Assembly: GCA_016716275.1 (NCBI GenBank)
Contig: JADJWR010000002.1
Location: forward strand, 372,001-436,000
DNA length: 64,000 bases
Direction of reading: 5' to 3'
Origin: Burkholderiales bacterium
GTDB lineage: Bacteria; Pseudomonadota; Gammaproteobacteria; Burkholderiales; Burkholderiaceae_F
Below the pieces are notes generated by a model. That model was not told the origin of the DNA. It made no database searches and saw nothing but the letters and a program-made list of their open reading frames with translations. A program made the translations under genes and the position numbers. Shown here piece by piece: positions 1-9,262 of this stretch. Position 1 is the first letter of the stretch. Each line of letters opens with the position of its first letter.

Positions 1-1057
<1,057 letters not shown>

Positions 1058-1080
1058 CGCGGGCCTGAAGCAGAAGGCCT

Positions 1081-1105
1081 GCCGACACCGCGCGCAGGTG
1101 TCGGC
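1081..1105. other. Perfect 9-bp hairpin between ahcY and panE
   Basis: gccgacacc (1081-1089) pairs perfectly with ggtgtcggc (1097-1105) around a 7-nt loop, 24 nt after the ahcY stop and 30 nt before the next start. No T-run follows, so it is not a canonical intrinsic terminator. It could be an attenuating or RNA-stabilising hairpin between two co-oriented genes. Confidence 0.4.
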
Positions 1106-1134
1106 CGGCCGCATTCCGCGCGAGGGACAGACCG

Positions 1135-2055
1135 ATGCGTATCGCAGTGATGGGGGCCGGCGGCGTCGGCGGCTATTTCGGCGGCCAGCTGGCCCGCGCC
1201 GGGCACGAGGTTGCGTTCATCGCGCGGGGGCGGCATCTGGCGGCCTTGCGCGGGCAGGGTCTGACCGTCGACAGCGCGGTCGGTCCAGTGCAGGCGCTGC
1301 CGGTGGCCGCCACCGATGACCCGGCCGAACTCGCGCCGGCGGACGTGGTGCTGTTCTGCGTCAAGCTGTGGGACGTCGAGGCTTCGGCCGCCGGGCTGGC
1401 GCCGCTGCTGTCGGCCGGCGGCATCGTGATTCCGTTCCAGAACGGCGTCGAGAGCCATCAAATGCTGGCGCGCGCGCTCGGCGCCGGGCGCGTTGCCGGC
1501 GGCGTGGCGCACATCGGCGCGGTGATCCGGGCGCCCGGCGTGATCGCGCACACGGGCACGATGGCCAAGCTGCGCGTCGGCGCGTTCGAGGCGGCGCAGG
1601 AGCCGCGGCTTGCCGAGTTCGTCGCCGCCGGCAAGGCGGCCGGCATCGACATCGAGTGCGTCGACGACATCCGCCGCTCGCTGTGGGAGAAGTTCGTCTT
1701 CCTGGTGGCGATGTCCGGCGCGACTGCGCTGGCCAGGCAGCCGATCGGCGTGGTGCGCGCCGACGCCGACCTGCGCGAGGTGCTCGCCGCGGCGATGCGC
1801 GAGACCGTCGCGGTGGCCGCCGCGCATGGGGTGGTCTTCGGCGAGACGTTCGTCGACCGCCAGATGAGCTTCGTCGACGGCCTGCCGGCCGAGATGCGCT
1901 CGTCGATGCTCAACGACCTGCTGGCCGGCAACCGGCTGGAGGCACCGTGGCTGGCCGGCGCGGTGGCAAGGATGGCGAAGGCAGCGGGCCTGCCGGCGCC
2001 GGTCAACGCGACCGTCTATGCGGCGCTGAAGCCCTATCTGGGCGGCGCCCGCTGA
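1135..2055 (+). CDS. panE: 2-dehydropantoate 2-reductase family protein (ketopantoate reductase)
   Basis: Predicted to reduce ketopantoate to pantoate with NADPH in coenzyme A synthesis. The 306-aa protein opens with a Rossmann motif (GAGGVGGYFGG, residues 7-17), has the NGVES segment and the second-domain LWEKFVFL segment expected of the PanE/ApbA family, and is of family length. ATG 1135 is preceded by gagggacag. It sits 78 nt after ahcY, and its stop overlaps a possible ATG of the next frame (TGATG). Family members also act on other 2-oxoacids, so the substrate is inferred. Its position inside an ahcY-holin-metF block is unusual and suggests insertion rather than an ancestral operon member. 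Confidence 0.82.
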   Translation: MRIAVMGAGGVGGYFGGQLARAGHEVAFIARGRHLAALRGQGLTVDSAVGPVQALPVAATDDPAELAPADVVLFCVKLWDVEASAAGLAPLLSAGGIVIPFQNGVESHQMLARALGAGRVAGGVAHIGAVIRAPGVIAHTGTMAKLRVGAFEAAQEPRLAEFVAAGKAAGIDIECVDDIRRSLWEKFVFLVAMSGATALARQPIGVVRADADLREVLAAAMRETVAVAAAHGVVFGETFVDRQMSFVDGLPAEMRSSMLNDLLAGNRLEAPWLAGAVARMAKAAGLPAPVNATVYAALKPYLGGAR

Positions 2056-2078
2056 TGACGGAAGAAGGGGGGCATCCG

Positions 2079-2429
2079 ATGCGCGTGCTGCTGGTCTGGA
2101 TACTGAACGCGGTCGCGCTGTGGCTGGTCACGCTGCTGCTGCCCGGGGTGCGCGTCGACGACGAGCTGAGCGCCTTCATCGCCGCCATCGTGCTCGGTCT
2201 GGTGAACGCGGTGATCAAGCCGGTGCTGTTCATCCTGACTCTGCCGGTGACGGTGCTCACCCTCGGCCTGTTCCTGCTGGTGCTCAACGGCCTGCTCTTC
2301 TGGGGCGTGGCCTCGCTGCTGCCCGGCTTCCACGTCGACGGGTTCTGGTGGGGAGTCGGCGGTGCGCTCGTCTACAGCCTGCTGACCTGGGCGTTCTCCA
2401 GCCTGCTGCCGCAGCAGGTGCGCCGGTGA
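2079..2429 (+). CDS. Small four-TM membrane protein, phage holin family (PF04020-type)
   Basis: A 116-aa protein, almost entirely hydrophobic, with four predicted membrane segments and the family pattern of an inner LVNAVIKPVL segment followed by LPVTVLTLGLF and LNGLLFW. I place the start at ATG 2079 because gaagaagggggg lies 7 nt upstream. An ATG at 2055 overlapping the panE stop would add 8 polar residues. The family is named after a holin, but members lie beside ahcY/metF in many betaproteobacteria with no phage genes nearby, so a lysis role is unlikely; the function is unknown. Its stop overlaps the metF start by four bases, indicating translational coupling. Confidence 0.85.
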   Translation: MRVLLVWILNAVALWLVTLLLPGVRVDDELSAFIAAIVLGLVNAVIKPVLFILTLPVTVLTLGLFLLVLNGLLFWGVASLLPGFHVDGFWWGVGGALVYSLLTWAFSSLLPQQVRR

Positions 2430-3265
2430 CCGTCCGGACCTTCAGCGTCGAGTTCTTCCCGCCGAAGAGCGAGGAGGGGGCGGAAAAGCTGCGCGCGGTG
2501 CGCGCCAGGCTTGCCGAACTCGGACCGGCCTTCTTCTCGGTCACCTTCGGCGCCGGCGGCTCGACCAAGGAAGGCACCTGGAACACGGTGATGGAGATGC
2601 ACCGGGCCGGCCTGACGGTGGCGCCGCACATCTCCTGCATGGGCACGACGCGCTCGCAGGTGAGGGAACTGCTGCACGGTTATCGCGACGCTGGCGTCAG
2701 GCGTCTGGTGGCGCTGCGCGGCGACATGCCCTCCGGGGCAGCGGGCGGTTCCGGCGATTTCGCCTACGCCAACGAGCTGGTCGCCTTCATCCGCGCCGAG
2801 ACGGGCGACTGGTTCCATGTCGAGGTCGCCGCCTACCCCGAGTACCACCCGCAGTCGCGTTCGCCGGCCGACGACCTTGTCAACTTCCTGCGCAAGGTCG
2901 ACGCCGGGGCGGACTCGGCGATCACCCAGTACTTCTACAACGCCGACGCCTACCTGCGCTTCGTCGACGAGACGCGGCGTGCCGGCTGCACGGTGCCGAT
3001 CGTGCCGGGGATCATGCCGATCACCAACTTCGCCCAGCTGGCGCGATTCTCCGATGCCTGCGGCGCCGAGATCCCGCGCTGGATCCGGCTGAAGCTGGCC
3101 AGCTTCGGCGACGACCGCGCCTCGATCCAGGCCTTCGGGCTCGACGTGGTCAGTGAACTGTGCGAGCGGCTGCTGGCGACCGACGCGCCCGGCCTGCACT
3201 TCTACACGATGAACACGGCAGCGCCGACGCTGGAGCTGTGGCGCCGCCTGCGGCTGCCGCGCTAG
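2426..3265 (+). CDS. metF: Methylenetetrahydrofolate reductase [NAD(P)H]
   Basis: FAD enzyme that reduces 5,10-methylene-THF to 5-methyl-THF, the methyl donor for methionine synthase. The 279-aa product begins with TFSVEFFPPK, the conserved N-terminal strand with the catalytic Glu, and ends with the typical LHFYTMNTA segment; length is normal. I chose GTG 2426, which overlaps the preceding stop (GTGA). No ATG is available before the conserved N-terminus. ahcY and metF on the same strand tie this end of the window to the SAM/methionine cycle. Confidence 0.95.
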   Translation: MTVRTFSVEFFPPKSEEGAEKLRAVRARLAELGPAFFSVTFGAGGSTKEGTWNTVMEMHRAGLTVAPHISCMGTTRSQVRELLHGYRDAGVRRLVALRGDMPSGAAGGSGDFAYANELVAFIRAETGDWFHVEVAAYPEYHPQSRSPADDLVNFLRKVDAGADSAITQYFYNADAYLRFVDETRRAGCTVPIVPGIMPITNFAQLARFSDACGAEIPRWIRLKLASFGDDRASIQAFGLDVVSELCERLLATDAPGLHFYTMNTAAPTLELWRRLRLPR

Positions 3266-3276
3266 GGCCCGCTGCT

Positions 3277-3384
3277 TCAGAGCAGCAGGCCGCCGATGCT
3301 CAGCACCCACCAGGCGAACAGCGCCGCGGTGCCGAGGCGTTCTGCCCAGCGTGCGCTGCCGACCGGCCGTCTGCCTGCGTTCAT
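3277..3384 (-). CDS. 35-aa single-TM micropeptide
   Basis: Short protein with a basic N-terminus (MNAGRRPVGSARWAER) and one hydrophobic helix (GTAALFAWWVLSIGGLLL) at the very C-terminus. The start is supported by a strong Shine-Dalgarno GGGAGGAAGTC just before ATG 3384. It lies 36 nt downstream of the DUF2917 gene on the same strand, so the two are probably co-transcribed. The stop is 12 nt from the convergent metF stop. I do not recognise a family. The inferred topology is N-in with a single anchor. Confidence 0.62.
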   Translation of the reverse strand: MNAGRRPVGSARWAERLGTAALFAWWVLSIGGLLL

Positions 3385-3420
3385 GACTTCCTCCCTGCGT
3401 CGATCTGCCGGGCCGGGTCT

Positions 3421-3762
3421 TCAGCCGTGCGGTGCGGCGGCGCCGAGCTGCAGCCGGCCGAGGTGTCGCCGCAGGCCTGTGGTGGTGCGCCGCAGCCAGC
3501 GCCCCGCCCGCCGCAGCGCGCCGCCGCGGGCCGCCGCGACGATCTGCAGCCGCGTCGGGCCAAGCGCCTCGGCCAGCGCGCGGCCGCCGTGCAGCGGGAC
3601 TTCGCCACCGGCGCCGACGATCGCGTCGGCCGACTGACCCTCCTCGGTGAGCCAGGCGGCGCCGTACAGCACCCGTAGGCGAGCCTGCGGCCCGCCGTCG
3701 AAGACGAACAGCTGTTCGTAGCCGAGGTCGATGGTGGTCACGGTTTCGGCGGCGGCTCTCAT
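3421..3762 (-). CDS. DUF2917 domain protein
   Basis: A 113-aa protein whose N-terminal half matches the DUF2917 pattern: hydrophobic strands with LRVLYGAAWLTEEG and a later GEVPLHGGRALAEA, a small cupin-like beta domain by appearance. The C-terminal third is Arg-rich. ATG 3762 has a good ribosome site (GAGGTGAGAG). It is transcribed divergently from a LysR-type regulator about 90 nt away, a pairing I know from other betaproteobacteria, and the 35-aa membrane peptide follows it. No biochemical function is established for the family; control by the neighbouring LysR protein is inferred from layout. Confidence 0.8.
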   Translation of the reverse strand: MRAAAETVTTIDLGYEQLFVFDGGPQARLRVLYGAAWLTEEGQSADAIVGAGGEVPLHGGRALAEALGPTRLQIVAAARGGALRRAGRWLRRTTTGLRRHLGRLQLGAAAPHG

Positions 3763-3855
3763 CTCTCACCTCATTCGGTCTGCGCATCCGTGCGCGAAGG
3801 TTGGCGGGATTTCACGCCTCTGGCGGGCGTCTGACAAACGAAAGGTTCGCAGTTG

Positions 3856-4836
3856 ATGCATGCGCAAGGCGCATATATGGTGGCGGCCATGGGCGCGACG
3901 CCGAACGGTGGCAGGCGGCGCCGCCGGCCGATCGGGCTGGCGGCGCTGCGCGGCTTCGAGGCGGCGTCGCGCCTGCTGTCGTTCACCGAGGCGGCAGCGG
4001 AACTGAGCCTGACCCAGTCGTCGATCAGCCGTCAGATCGCCGGGCTGGAGCGGCAGGTCGGCAAGGCGCTTTTCGTGCGCCGGACGCGGGCGCTGGCACT
4101 GACGGCTGCCGGCAGGCAGCTTCAGCATGCGGTGCGGCAGGCGCTGGCGGCAGTCGATCGCAGTGTCGAGGAGATCCGCGGCGCCGGCAGCGCCCGGCGA
4201 ATGACCGTCACCACCTACGCGTCGTTCGCCTCGCTGTGGCTGGTGCCGCGGCTGGCGGCGTTCCAGCGCCTTTATCCGGACATCGAGATCCGCATCGACG
4301 CCTCCGACCGGCTGGTCGACCTGCAGGCCGAGGACGTCGACGCCGCGGTTCGCTGGGTGCCGGCGGCGGCCGAGCCGACCGGCGTGACGCTGATCGACGA
4401 TGTCGTCGCCCCGGCACTCAGCCCGCGCCTGCTGCAGTCAGCCACACCGCGCCGACCGGCCGACCTGGCGAAGTGGCCGTTGCTCGACCTCGACGAAGTC
4501 ATCCCGGGCACGCAACGGCTGAACTGGAGGGCCTGGTTCGCGTTTGCCGGGGCGGGCGAAGTCGAGCCGGCCGCCGGCCGGCTGGTGTTCTCGTTCGTCG
4601 ACCAGGCAGTGCAGGCGGCCGTGCGCGGCCAGGGCGTGGCGCTGGTGCGCTCGCCCTTCCTGCAGGACTGCGTGGCCAGCGGCGATCTGGTGATGCCCTT
4701 CCCGAGGCTGCGTATGCCGGCGGGCTACCGGCACGTGCTGGTGGTCAACCCGGCGAGCGCCGACCGGCCGCACGTGGCGGCGTTCTGCGACTGGCTGACC
4801 GAGCAGTTCCAGCGCGTGCCGCAGCTGCTCGACTGA
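3856..4836 (+). CDS. LysR-family transcriptional regulator, GcvA-like
   Basis: DNA-binding regulator with an N-terminal winged helix-turn-helix (LAALRGFEAASRLLSFTEAAAELSL..., about residues 25-85) and a C-terminal periplasmic-binding-like effector domain, matching the GcvA subgroup in the ALRGFEAA and TQSSISRQI segments. Start choice is open: TTG 3853, ATG 3856 (gaaagg upstream), ATG 3877 or ATG 3889 all precede the HTH, with an Arg-rich stretch between. It is divergent from DUF2917 and convergent with the 5-formyl-THF cyclo-ligase gene, 13 nt apart. No glycine-cleavage genes are nearby, so a true GcvA role is not supported; the neighbouring DUF2917 gene is the more likely target. Confidence 0.88.
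   Translation: MHAQGAYMVAAMGATPNGGRRRRRPIGLAALRGFEAASRLLSFTEAAAELSLTQSSISRQIAGLERQVGKALFVRRTRALALTAAGRQLQHAVRQALAAVDRSVEEIRGAGSARRMTVTTYASFASLWLVPRLAAFQRLYPDIEIRIDASDRLVDLQAEDVDAAVRWVPAAAEPTGVTLIDDVVAPALSPRLLQSATPRRPADLAKWPLLDLDEVIPGTQRLNWRAWFAFAGAGEVEPAAGRLVFSFVDQAVQAAVRGQGVALVRSPFLQDCVASGDLVMPFPRLRMPAGYRHVLVVNPASADRPHVAAFCDWLTEQFQRVPQLLD
3860..3874. promoter_or_regulatory. Inverted repeat in the DUF2917/LysR divergent region
   Basis: atgcgc-aag-gcgcat, two 6-bp arms around 3 bp, falls at the LysR gene start, just inside the longest frame or just upstream if translation starts at ATG 3877. LysR regulators commonly bind dyads in a shared divergent promoter, so this is a candidate autoregulatory operator. 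The arms are short for a LysR box. Confidence 0.3.
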
Positions 4837-4849
4837 GGTCGCTGGTTAC

Positions 4850-5440
4850 TCAGAGCACGCCGGACTCGGTGATGCCCAGGTCGAGTTGCACGTCGTGCGG
4901 CTTGGGATCGATGCTGGCGATGCGTCCGCAGTCGAAGGCGATGCCGACCGTCGACGGCCGCACCGACAGGCTGGCAAGTGTGCGGTCGTAGAAACCGGCG
5001 CCGTAACCCAGCCGGTGCCGCTGCTGGTCGATGCCGACGCACGGGATCACCAGCAGCTGCGGCTTGATCCGCTCGGCGGTGTCGGGCACCTGGATGCCGA
5101 ACTGTCCCGGCTTCATCGGCGTGCGCGGCTGCCAGGGGGCGAACTCCAGCAGCTGCCCCGCCACCACCGGCAGCGCGGCGTGGCGCGCCGGATCCTCGGC
5201 AAGCCAGGTGACGATCGCCGCCGTGACGTCCGGTTCGCCGCGCGTCGGCCAGTAGAACGCCAGGCGCTGCAGCGGCATCGTGCGCAGCCAGCGCAGCAGC
5301 CGCTCGCTCACCACGCGCGAACGCGCCTCCCGGTCGCCCAGTTCATTTCGCGCAGCGAGCAGCTTGGCCCGCAACGCGCCGCGCGCCGGGTCGGGCGGCG
5401 ATGACTTCGCTTGCGACGGCGGGGAATTCCTGAAAGTCAT
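4850..5440 (-). CDS. 5-formyltetrahydrofolate cyclo-ligase
   Basis: ATP-dependent conversion of 5-formyl-THF to 5,10-methenyl-THF, returning a storage or inhibitory folate to the active pool. The 196-aa protein has an Arg/Lys-rich N-terminal helix (ALRAKLLAARNEL), a central FYWPTRGEPD segment and the C-terminal LGYGAGFYDR motif, which binds ATP/phosphate in this family. The start at ATG 5440 gives normal family length; the ribosome site is weak. It is divergent from slt with only 30 nt between the starts, so the two share a compact promoter region. With metF, folM and folB it is the fourth folate gene in the first 13 kb. Confidence 0.93.
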   Translation of the reverse strand: MTFRNSPPSQAKSSPPDPARGALRAKLLAARNELGDREARSRVVSERLLRWLRTMPLQRLAFYWPTRGEPDVTAAIVTWLAEDPARHAALPVVAGQLLEFAPWQPRTPMKPGQFGIQVPDTAERIKPQLLVIPCVGIDQQRHRLGYGAGFYDRTLASLSVRPSTVGIAFDCGRIASIDPKPHDVQLDLGITESGVL

Positions 5441-5470
5441 CGCGGCACTGCCTGTGCTAGCCTGCTCCGA

Positions 5471-7501
5471 ATGCTGCAGGTCGGGGCAAAGCGCATCGTA
5501 CACATCGCCGTCGCGGCGCTGGCTGCCGCAATCGCGTGCGGCGCGGCCGCCGTGCAGCCTGCCGGCAAGCGGGGCGATCCGGTCGGCGGCGACGCTGCCG
5601 TGCTCGCCGCCCGCGACGCCTTCGGCGCCGGCGATCGCAACCGGCTGGCAAAGGCGGCCGCGGCGATCGGCGAGCATCCGCTGAAATCCTACGGCGAGTT
5701 CTGGCTGCTGCAGCTGCGGCTGCGCAGCGAGCGCGGCGACACGGCCGCGGAACTCGACCAGACGGTGGCCGGTTTCCTGCAGCAGCAGCCGCGCACCTAC
5801 CTTGCCGATCGCATCAGGCTCGACTGGCTGCTCAACCTCGGTGCGCGGCGCGAGTTCGTCACGCTGCTGCGCGAGCGCCCGGCGGTCGTCTGGGGCGACG
5901 ACGCGCAGCTGCGCTGCTACGAGCAGCTGGCGCGCTACCTGACGCAGCAGCGGCCGGCTGCGCTCGCGGTCGAGGGGCGCGTCCTGCTGGCGGCGACGCG
6001 CGAATCGGCCAGCGAAGGCTGCGCGGCGCTGGCCGACGAACTGATTGCCGACGGTCAGCTGTCGCCGTGGACGCGGGTGCGGGCGCTGGTCGAGCACAAC
6101 CAGCTCGCCTCGGCGCGGCGGGCGATGGCGGCGCTGCCGCCCGGCGACGCCGCGCAGGCGGCGCAGATCCTCGACCAGCCGGCGCGCTGGCTGGCGACGC
6201 ACGAGCGCCGGATCAGCCGCCAGCAGATCGAGCCGGCGCTGCTCGCGCTGGCGCGGCTGGCGCGTGACGACCCGGAGAAGGCGGCGCAGTTCGCCGCCGC
6301 ACTGAACCTGCACCTGAGCCCGGAGCAGCGCGGTGTCGCGTGGGGGCGCATCGGTCACATGGCGGCGCTGAAACTGATGCCCGAGGCGGTGGCCTGGTAC
6401 CGGCACGGCGGCGCACAGGTCGGCGTGGCACCGGAGTCCGTGCGCGGCGACGAGGTGCTCGAATGGCAGGTGCGGGCGGCACTGCGTGCCGGCGACTGGC
6501 CGACGGTTCGCTCGACGATCGAGCGCATGCCCCGTCCGCTGGCCGACGAGCCGGCGTGGATCTACTGGCACGGCCGGGCACTGGCGGCGGCCGGCCAGCG
6601 CGAAGCGGCCGAGCTTCAGTTCGCGCGCATCGCCGATCGTTTCGAGTTCTACGGCAAGCTGGCTGCCGAGGAACTCGGCCGGGCGATCGTTGTGCCGGCG
6701 ACGCCGGCGGCGGTCAGCGAGGAGGAACTGGCGCCGATGCAGGCCAACGAGGGCTTCCGGCGGGCGCTGAAGTTCTACCAGCTCGGCCTGCGCATCGAAG
6801 GCCACCGCGAATGGAACTGGCAGCTCGGCGTGGCCAACGAGGGCGGACGGATGACCGACCGGCAGATGCTCGCCGCCGCCGAGTTCGCCCGCCGCGAAGG
6901 CATCATCGACCGCATGATCTCGACCTCCGAGCGGACCCGCGAGGAGTTCGACTTCGCACAGCGCTTCCCCTCGCCGTACCGCGAGGCCCTCGAGGCGCAC
7001 GCGCGCAGCGCCGGGCTGGAGCCGACCTGGGTCTACGGGCTGATCCGGCAGGAGTCCCGCTTCATCGAGGACATCCGCTCGTCGGCCGGCGCCTCCGGAC
7101 TGATGCAGCTGATGCCGGCCACCGCCCGCTACGTGGCGCGCAAGGTCGGCATGAGCGACTTCAGCGCCGACCGCGTCACCGAGGTCGACGTCAACCTTCG
7201 CCTGGGCACCAGCTACCTGCGCATGGTGCTCGACGATCTGGACGGCCACCCGGCGCTCGCCACGGCCGCCTACAACGCCGGCCCCGGGCGGCCGCGGGCC
7301 TGGCGGGCGGCGCTGCCGCGCGCGGTCGAGGGCGCGGTCTTCGCCGAAACCATCCCGTTCAACGAGACGCGCGACTACGTCAAGAAGGTGATGTCGAACG
7401 CCGTCTACTACGCGGCGCTGTTCGAAGATCGCGCGCAGTCGCTGAAGCAGCGTCTCGGCACGGTCGCGCCGAAGGCGGCCGGCAGCACGCAGCTGCCGTA
7501 G
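5471..7501 (+). CDS. slt: Soluble lytic murein transglycosylase (Slt70 type)
   Basis: Periplasmic enzyme that cleaves the MurNAc-GlcNAc bond of peptidoglycan to give 1,6-anhydromuropeptides. Translation from ATG 5471 gives 676 aa with a signal peptide (IVHIAVAALAAAIACGAAAV). A long alpha-superhelical U/L region follows, then a C-terminal SLT domain with the catalytic Glu in GLIRQESRF (about residue 525) and the GASGLMQLMPATA motif, plus NAGPGR. Upstream in-frame codons exist but lack a secretion signal at the N-terminus, so 5471 is preferred. Length and order match the E. coli enzyme. Confidence 0.93.
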   Translation: MLQVGAKRIVHIAVAALAAAIACGAAAVQPAGKRGDPVGGDAAVLAARDAFGAGDRNRLAKAAAAIGEHPLKSYGEFWLLQLRLRSERGDTAAELDQTVAGFLQQQPRTYLADRIRLDWLLNLGARREFVTLLRERPAVVWGDDAQLRCYEQLARYLTQQRPAALAVEGRVLLAATRESASEGCAALADELIADGQLSPWTRVRALVEHNQLASARRAMAALPPGDAAQAAQILDQPARWLATHERRISRQQIEPALLALARLARDDPEKAAQFAAALNLHLSPEQRGVAWGRIGHMAALKLMPEAVAWYRHGGAQVGVAPESVRGDEVLEWQVRAALRAGDWPTVRSTIERMPRPLADEPAWIYWHGRALAAAGQREAAELQFARIADRFEFYGKLAAEELGRAIVVPATPAAVSEEELAPMQANEGFRRALKFYQLGLRIEGHREWNWQLGVANEGGRMTDRQMLAAAEFARREGIIDRMISTSERTREEFDFAQRFPSPYREALEAHARSAGLEPTWVYGLIRQESRFIEDIRSSAGASGLMQLMPATARYVARKVGMSDFSADRVTEVDVNLRLGTSYLRMVLDDLDGHPALATAAYNAGPGRPRAWRAALPRAVEGAVFAETIPFNETRDYVKKVMSNAVYYAALFEDRAQSLKQRLGTVAPKAAGSTQLP

Positions 7502-7539
7502 CCCGGCCCGCCGCCGGAGTGTGGGCATCGGCGGCCCCG

Positions 7540-7545
7540 TAGAAT
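7540..7545 (+). promoter_or_regulatory. Candidate -10 box (TAGAAT) for the NDUFA9-like gene
   Basis: TAGAAT followed by a GC-rich discriminator (cgccgcgc) lies 26 nt before the ATG at 7572, giving a 5' UTR of about 15-20 nt. No good -35 is visible. The same TAGAAT-cgcgcg arrangement occurs before ctaB. Confidence 0.35.
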
Positions 7546-7571
7546 CGCCGCGCTGGCAGCAGAGCGCGAAC

Positions 7572-8522
7572 ATGCGACACAGGAACGTCCTCGTCATCGG
7601 CGGCGCAGGCTTCGTCGGCCGCTACATCGTCAATCAACTGGTCGGCCGCGGCTGCCGCGTGCTGGTGCCGTCGCGCCGCCGCGCCAGTGCCCGGCACCTG
7701 ATCATGCTGCCGACCTGCGAGGTGGTCGAAGCCAGCGTGCACGACGATGCGACGCTGCAGCGGCTGGCAGCCGGCCAGGACGCCGTGATCAACCTGGTCG
7801 GCATCCTGCACGGCACCGAGGCGGCCTTCGAGCGCGTGCACGTCGCGCTGACCCGGCGCATCCTCGCTGCCTGCGCCGGCGCGAAGGTGCACCGCTACCT
7901 GCATATGAGCGCGCTCGGCGCCGATCCGAACGGTCCGTCTATGTACCAGCGCAGCAAGGGGCGGGCCGAGCAGGCGGTGCGCGAGTCGACGCTGGCGTGG
8001 ACGATCTTTCAGCCGTCGGTGATCTTCGGCGCCGAGGACAGCTTCCTCAACATGTTCGCCAGGCTGGCCGCGATCGCGCCGGTGCTGCCGATCGGCGGCG
8101 CGGCGGTGAAGTTCCAGCCGGTGTGGGTCGAGGACGTGGCGCGCGCCTTCGTCAACAGCCTCGACAGCGAAGCGACGGTCGGCAAGGCCTACGAGCTGGC
8201 CGGACCGAAGGTCTACACGCTGCGCGAACTGGTGCAGTTCGCCTCGGGCGCCGCGGGCCACAGGCGGCCGGTGGTCGCGCTGCCGGACGGCATCGCGCGG
8301 CTGCAGGCGCGGCTGATGGAGTTCGCCCCGGGCGAGCCGCTGCTGTCGCGCGACAACCTCGACTCGATGAAGCGCGACAACGTCGCCAGCCGGCAGCCGT
8401 ACGCGCCGGCGCCGGAACTCGGCATCACCGCGACACCGATGGAGCCCGAGGCGTCGCTGTACCTGGCCGGGCTGCACCCGCGCAGCCGCTTCGGCGGTTT
8501 TCGCGCCCGCGCCCGGCGCTGA
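7572..8522 (+). CDS. NDUFA9-like NAD(P)H-binding protein (atypical SDR)
   Basis: A 316-aa atypical short-chain dehydrogenase with an N-terminal nucleotide-binding motif (VIGGAGFVGRYI, about residues 7-18) and the extended fold of the complex I NDUFA9 subunit family. ATG 7572 is used because the Rossmann strand begins four residues later. Bacterial members often work as quinone- or NADPH-linked oxidoreductases or sugar-nucleotide epimerase relatives; no substrate can be read here. It follows slt by 70 nt, and a GST gene follows, possibly in the same transcript. A second homologue of a mitochondrial complex I factor (NDUFAF7) lies at 10.7-11.8 kb. Confidence 0.85.
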   Translation: MRHRNVLVIGGAGFVGRYIVNQLVGRGCRVLVPSRRRASARHLIMLPTCEVVEASVHDDATLQRLAAGQDAVINLVGILHGTEAAFERVHVALTRRILAACAGAKVHRYLHMSALGADPNGPSMYQRSKGRAEQAVRESTLAWTIFQPSVIFGAEDSFLNMFARLAAIAPVLPIGGAAVKFQPVWVEDVARAFVNSLDSEATVGKAYELAGPKVYTLRELVQFASGAAGHRRPVVALPDGIARLQARLMEFAPGEPLLSRDNLDSMKRDNVASRQPYAPAPELGITATPMEPEASLYLAGLHPRSRFGGFRARARR

Positions 8523-8586
8523 GCCGGCGCCCGTTTTCGGCCGCCGGCAGGCGCAGCGACGGCAACGACCAGGCAGGGAGCAACCG

Positions 8587-9249
8587 ATGGCGCTGACGCT
8601 GGTGATCGGCAACAAGAACTATTCGTCGTGGTCGCTGCGGCCGTGGCTGGCGATGAAAATGGCCGGCATCGACTTCGGCGAGCTCCGCATTCCGCTCGAC
8701 CGGCCCGACACCAAGGCCAGCATCCTGCGCCATTCGCCGACCGGCCGGGTGCCGTGCCTGATCGACGAGGGCGCCGCGGGCCGGCTGGTCGTCTGGGATT
8801 CGCTGGCGATCTGCGAGCACGTCAACGAGGCGCACGCCGGCGGCCGGCTGTGGCCCGGCGAGCTGACGGCGCGCGCCCGCGCCCGCTCGGTCGCCGCCGA
8901 GATGCACTCGGGATTCGCCGCCCTGCGCTCGCACATGTCGATGGACATCCGCGCGCGCAAGTTCGAGCGCGGCGCGGCGGCGATGGCCCGCGAGGACGTC
9001 GCTGCCGACATCACGCGCATCCGCGCCCTGTGGTTCGACGCGCTGCTGCAGTCGAGCGGGCCGTTCCTGTTCGGCGAGTTCTCGATCGCCGACGCCTTCT
9101 ACGCGCCGGTGGCGATGCGCTTCGTCACCTACGGCGTCGAGCTGGCGCCGGTGCTCGCCGCCTACCGCGACCGCGTCATCGCGCTGGCACCGATGCAGCA
9201 GTGGATCGCCGACGCGACAGCGGAACTCGAGGATCTCGGCGAGCATTGA
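8587..9249 (+). CDS. Glutathione S-transferase family protein
   Basis: A 220-aa cytoplasmic protein with an N-terminal thioredoxin-like domain beginning LVIGNKNYSSWSLRPW; the Ser of SSWSLR is the likely glutathione-activating residue (zeta/theta-like). GRVPCLID precedes the cis-Pro region, and WDSLAICEHVNE matches the glutathione-binding segment. An all-helical C-terminal domain follows. ATG 8587 has a clear cagggagc ribosome site. The substrate is unknown. It ends 13 nt before cca. Confidence 0.88.
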   Translation: MALTLVIGNKNYSSWSLRPWLAMKMAGIDFGELRIPLDRPDTKASILRHSPTGRVPCLIDEGAAGRLVVWDSLAICEHVNEAHAGGRLWPGELTARARARSVAAEMHSGFAALRSHMSMDIRARKFERGAAAMAREDVAADITRIRALWFDALLQSSGPFLFGEFSIADAFYAPVAMRFVTYGVELAPVLAAYRDRVIALAPMQQWIADATAELEDLGEH

Positions 9250-9262
9250 GCGGCCTGCCGCA

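Noticed and set aside
2079..2429. Holin-family gene as a sign of prophage
   Set aside because: No endolysin, integrase or structural phage genes lie nearby, and this family routinely accompanies ahcY and metF in betaproteobacteria.
3853..3855. TTG 3853 as the LysR start
   Set aside because: The next codon is an ATG with the same upstream purine run at better spacing; nothing favours the TTG.
4850..7597. 915-codon open frame on the minus strand across slt
   Set aside because: Only its last ~197 codons are real (5-formyl-THF cyclo-ligase). The rest is an Arg/His-rich antisense shadow of slt caused by high GC.
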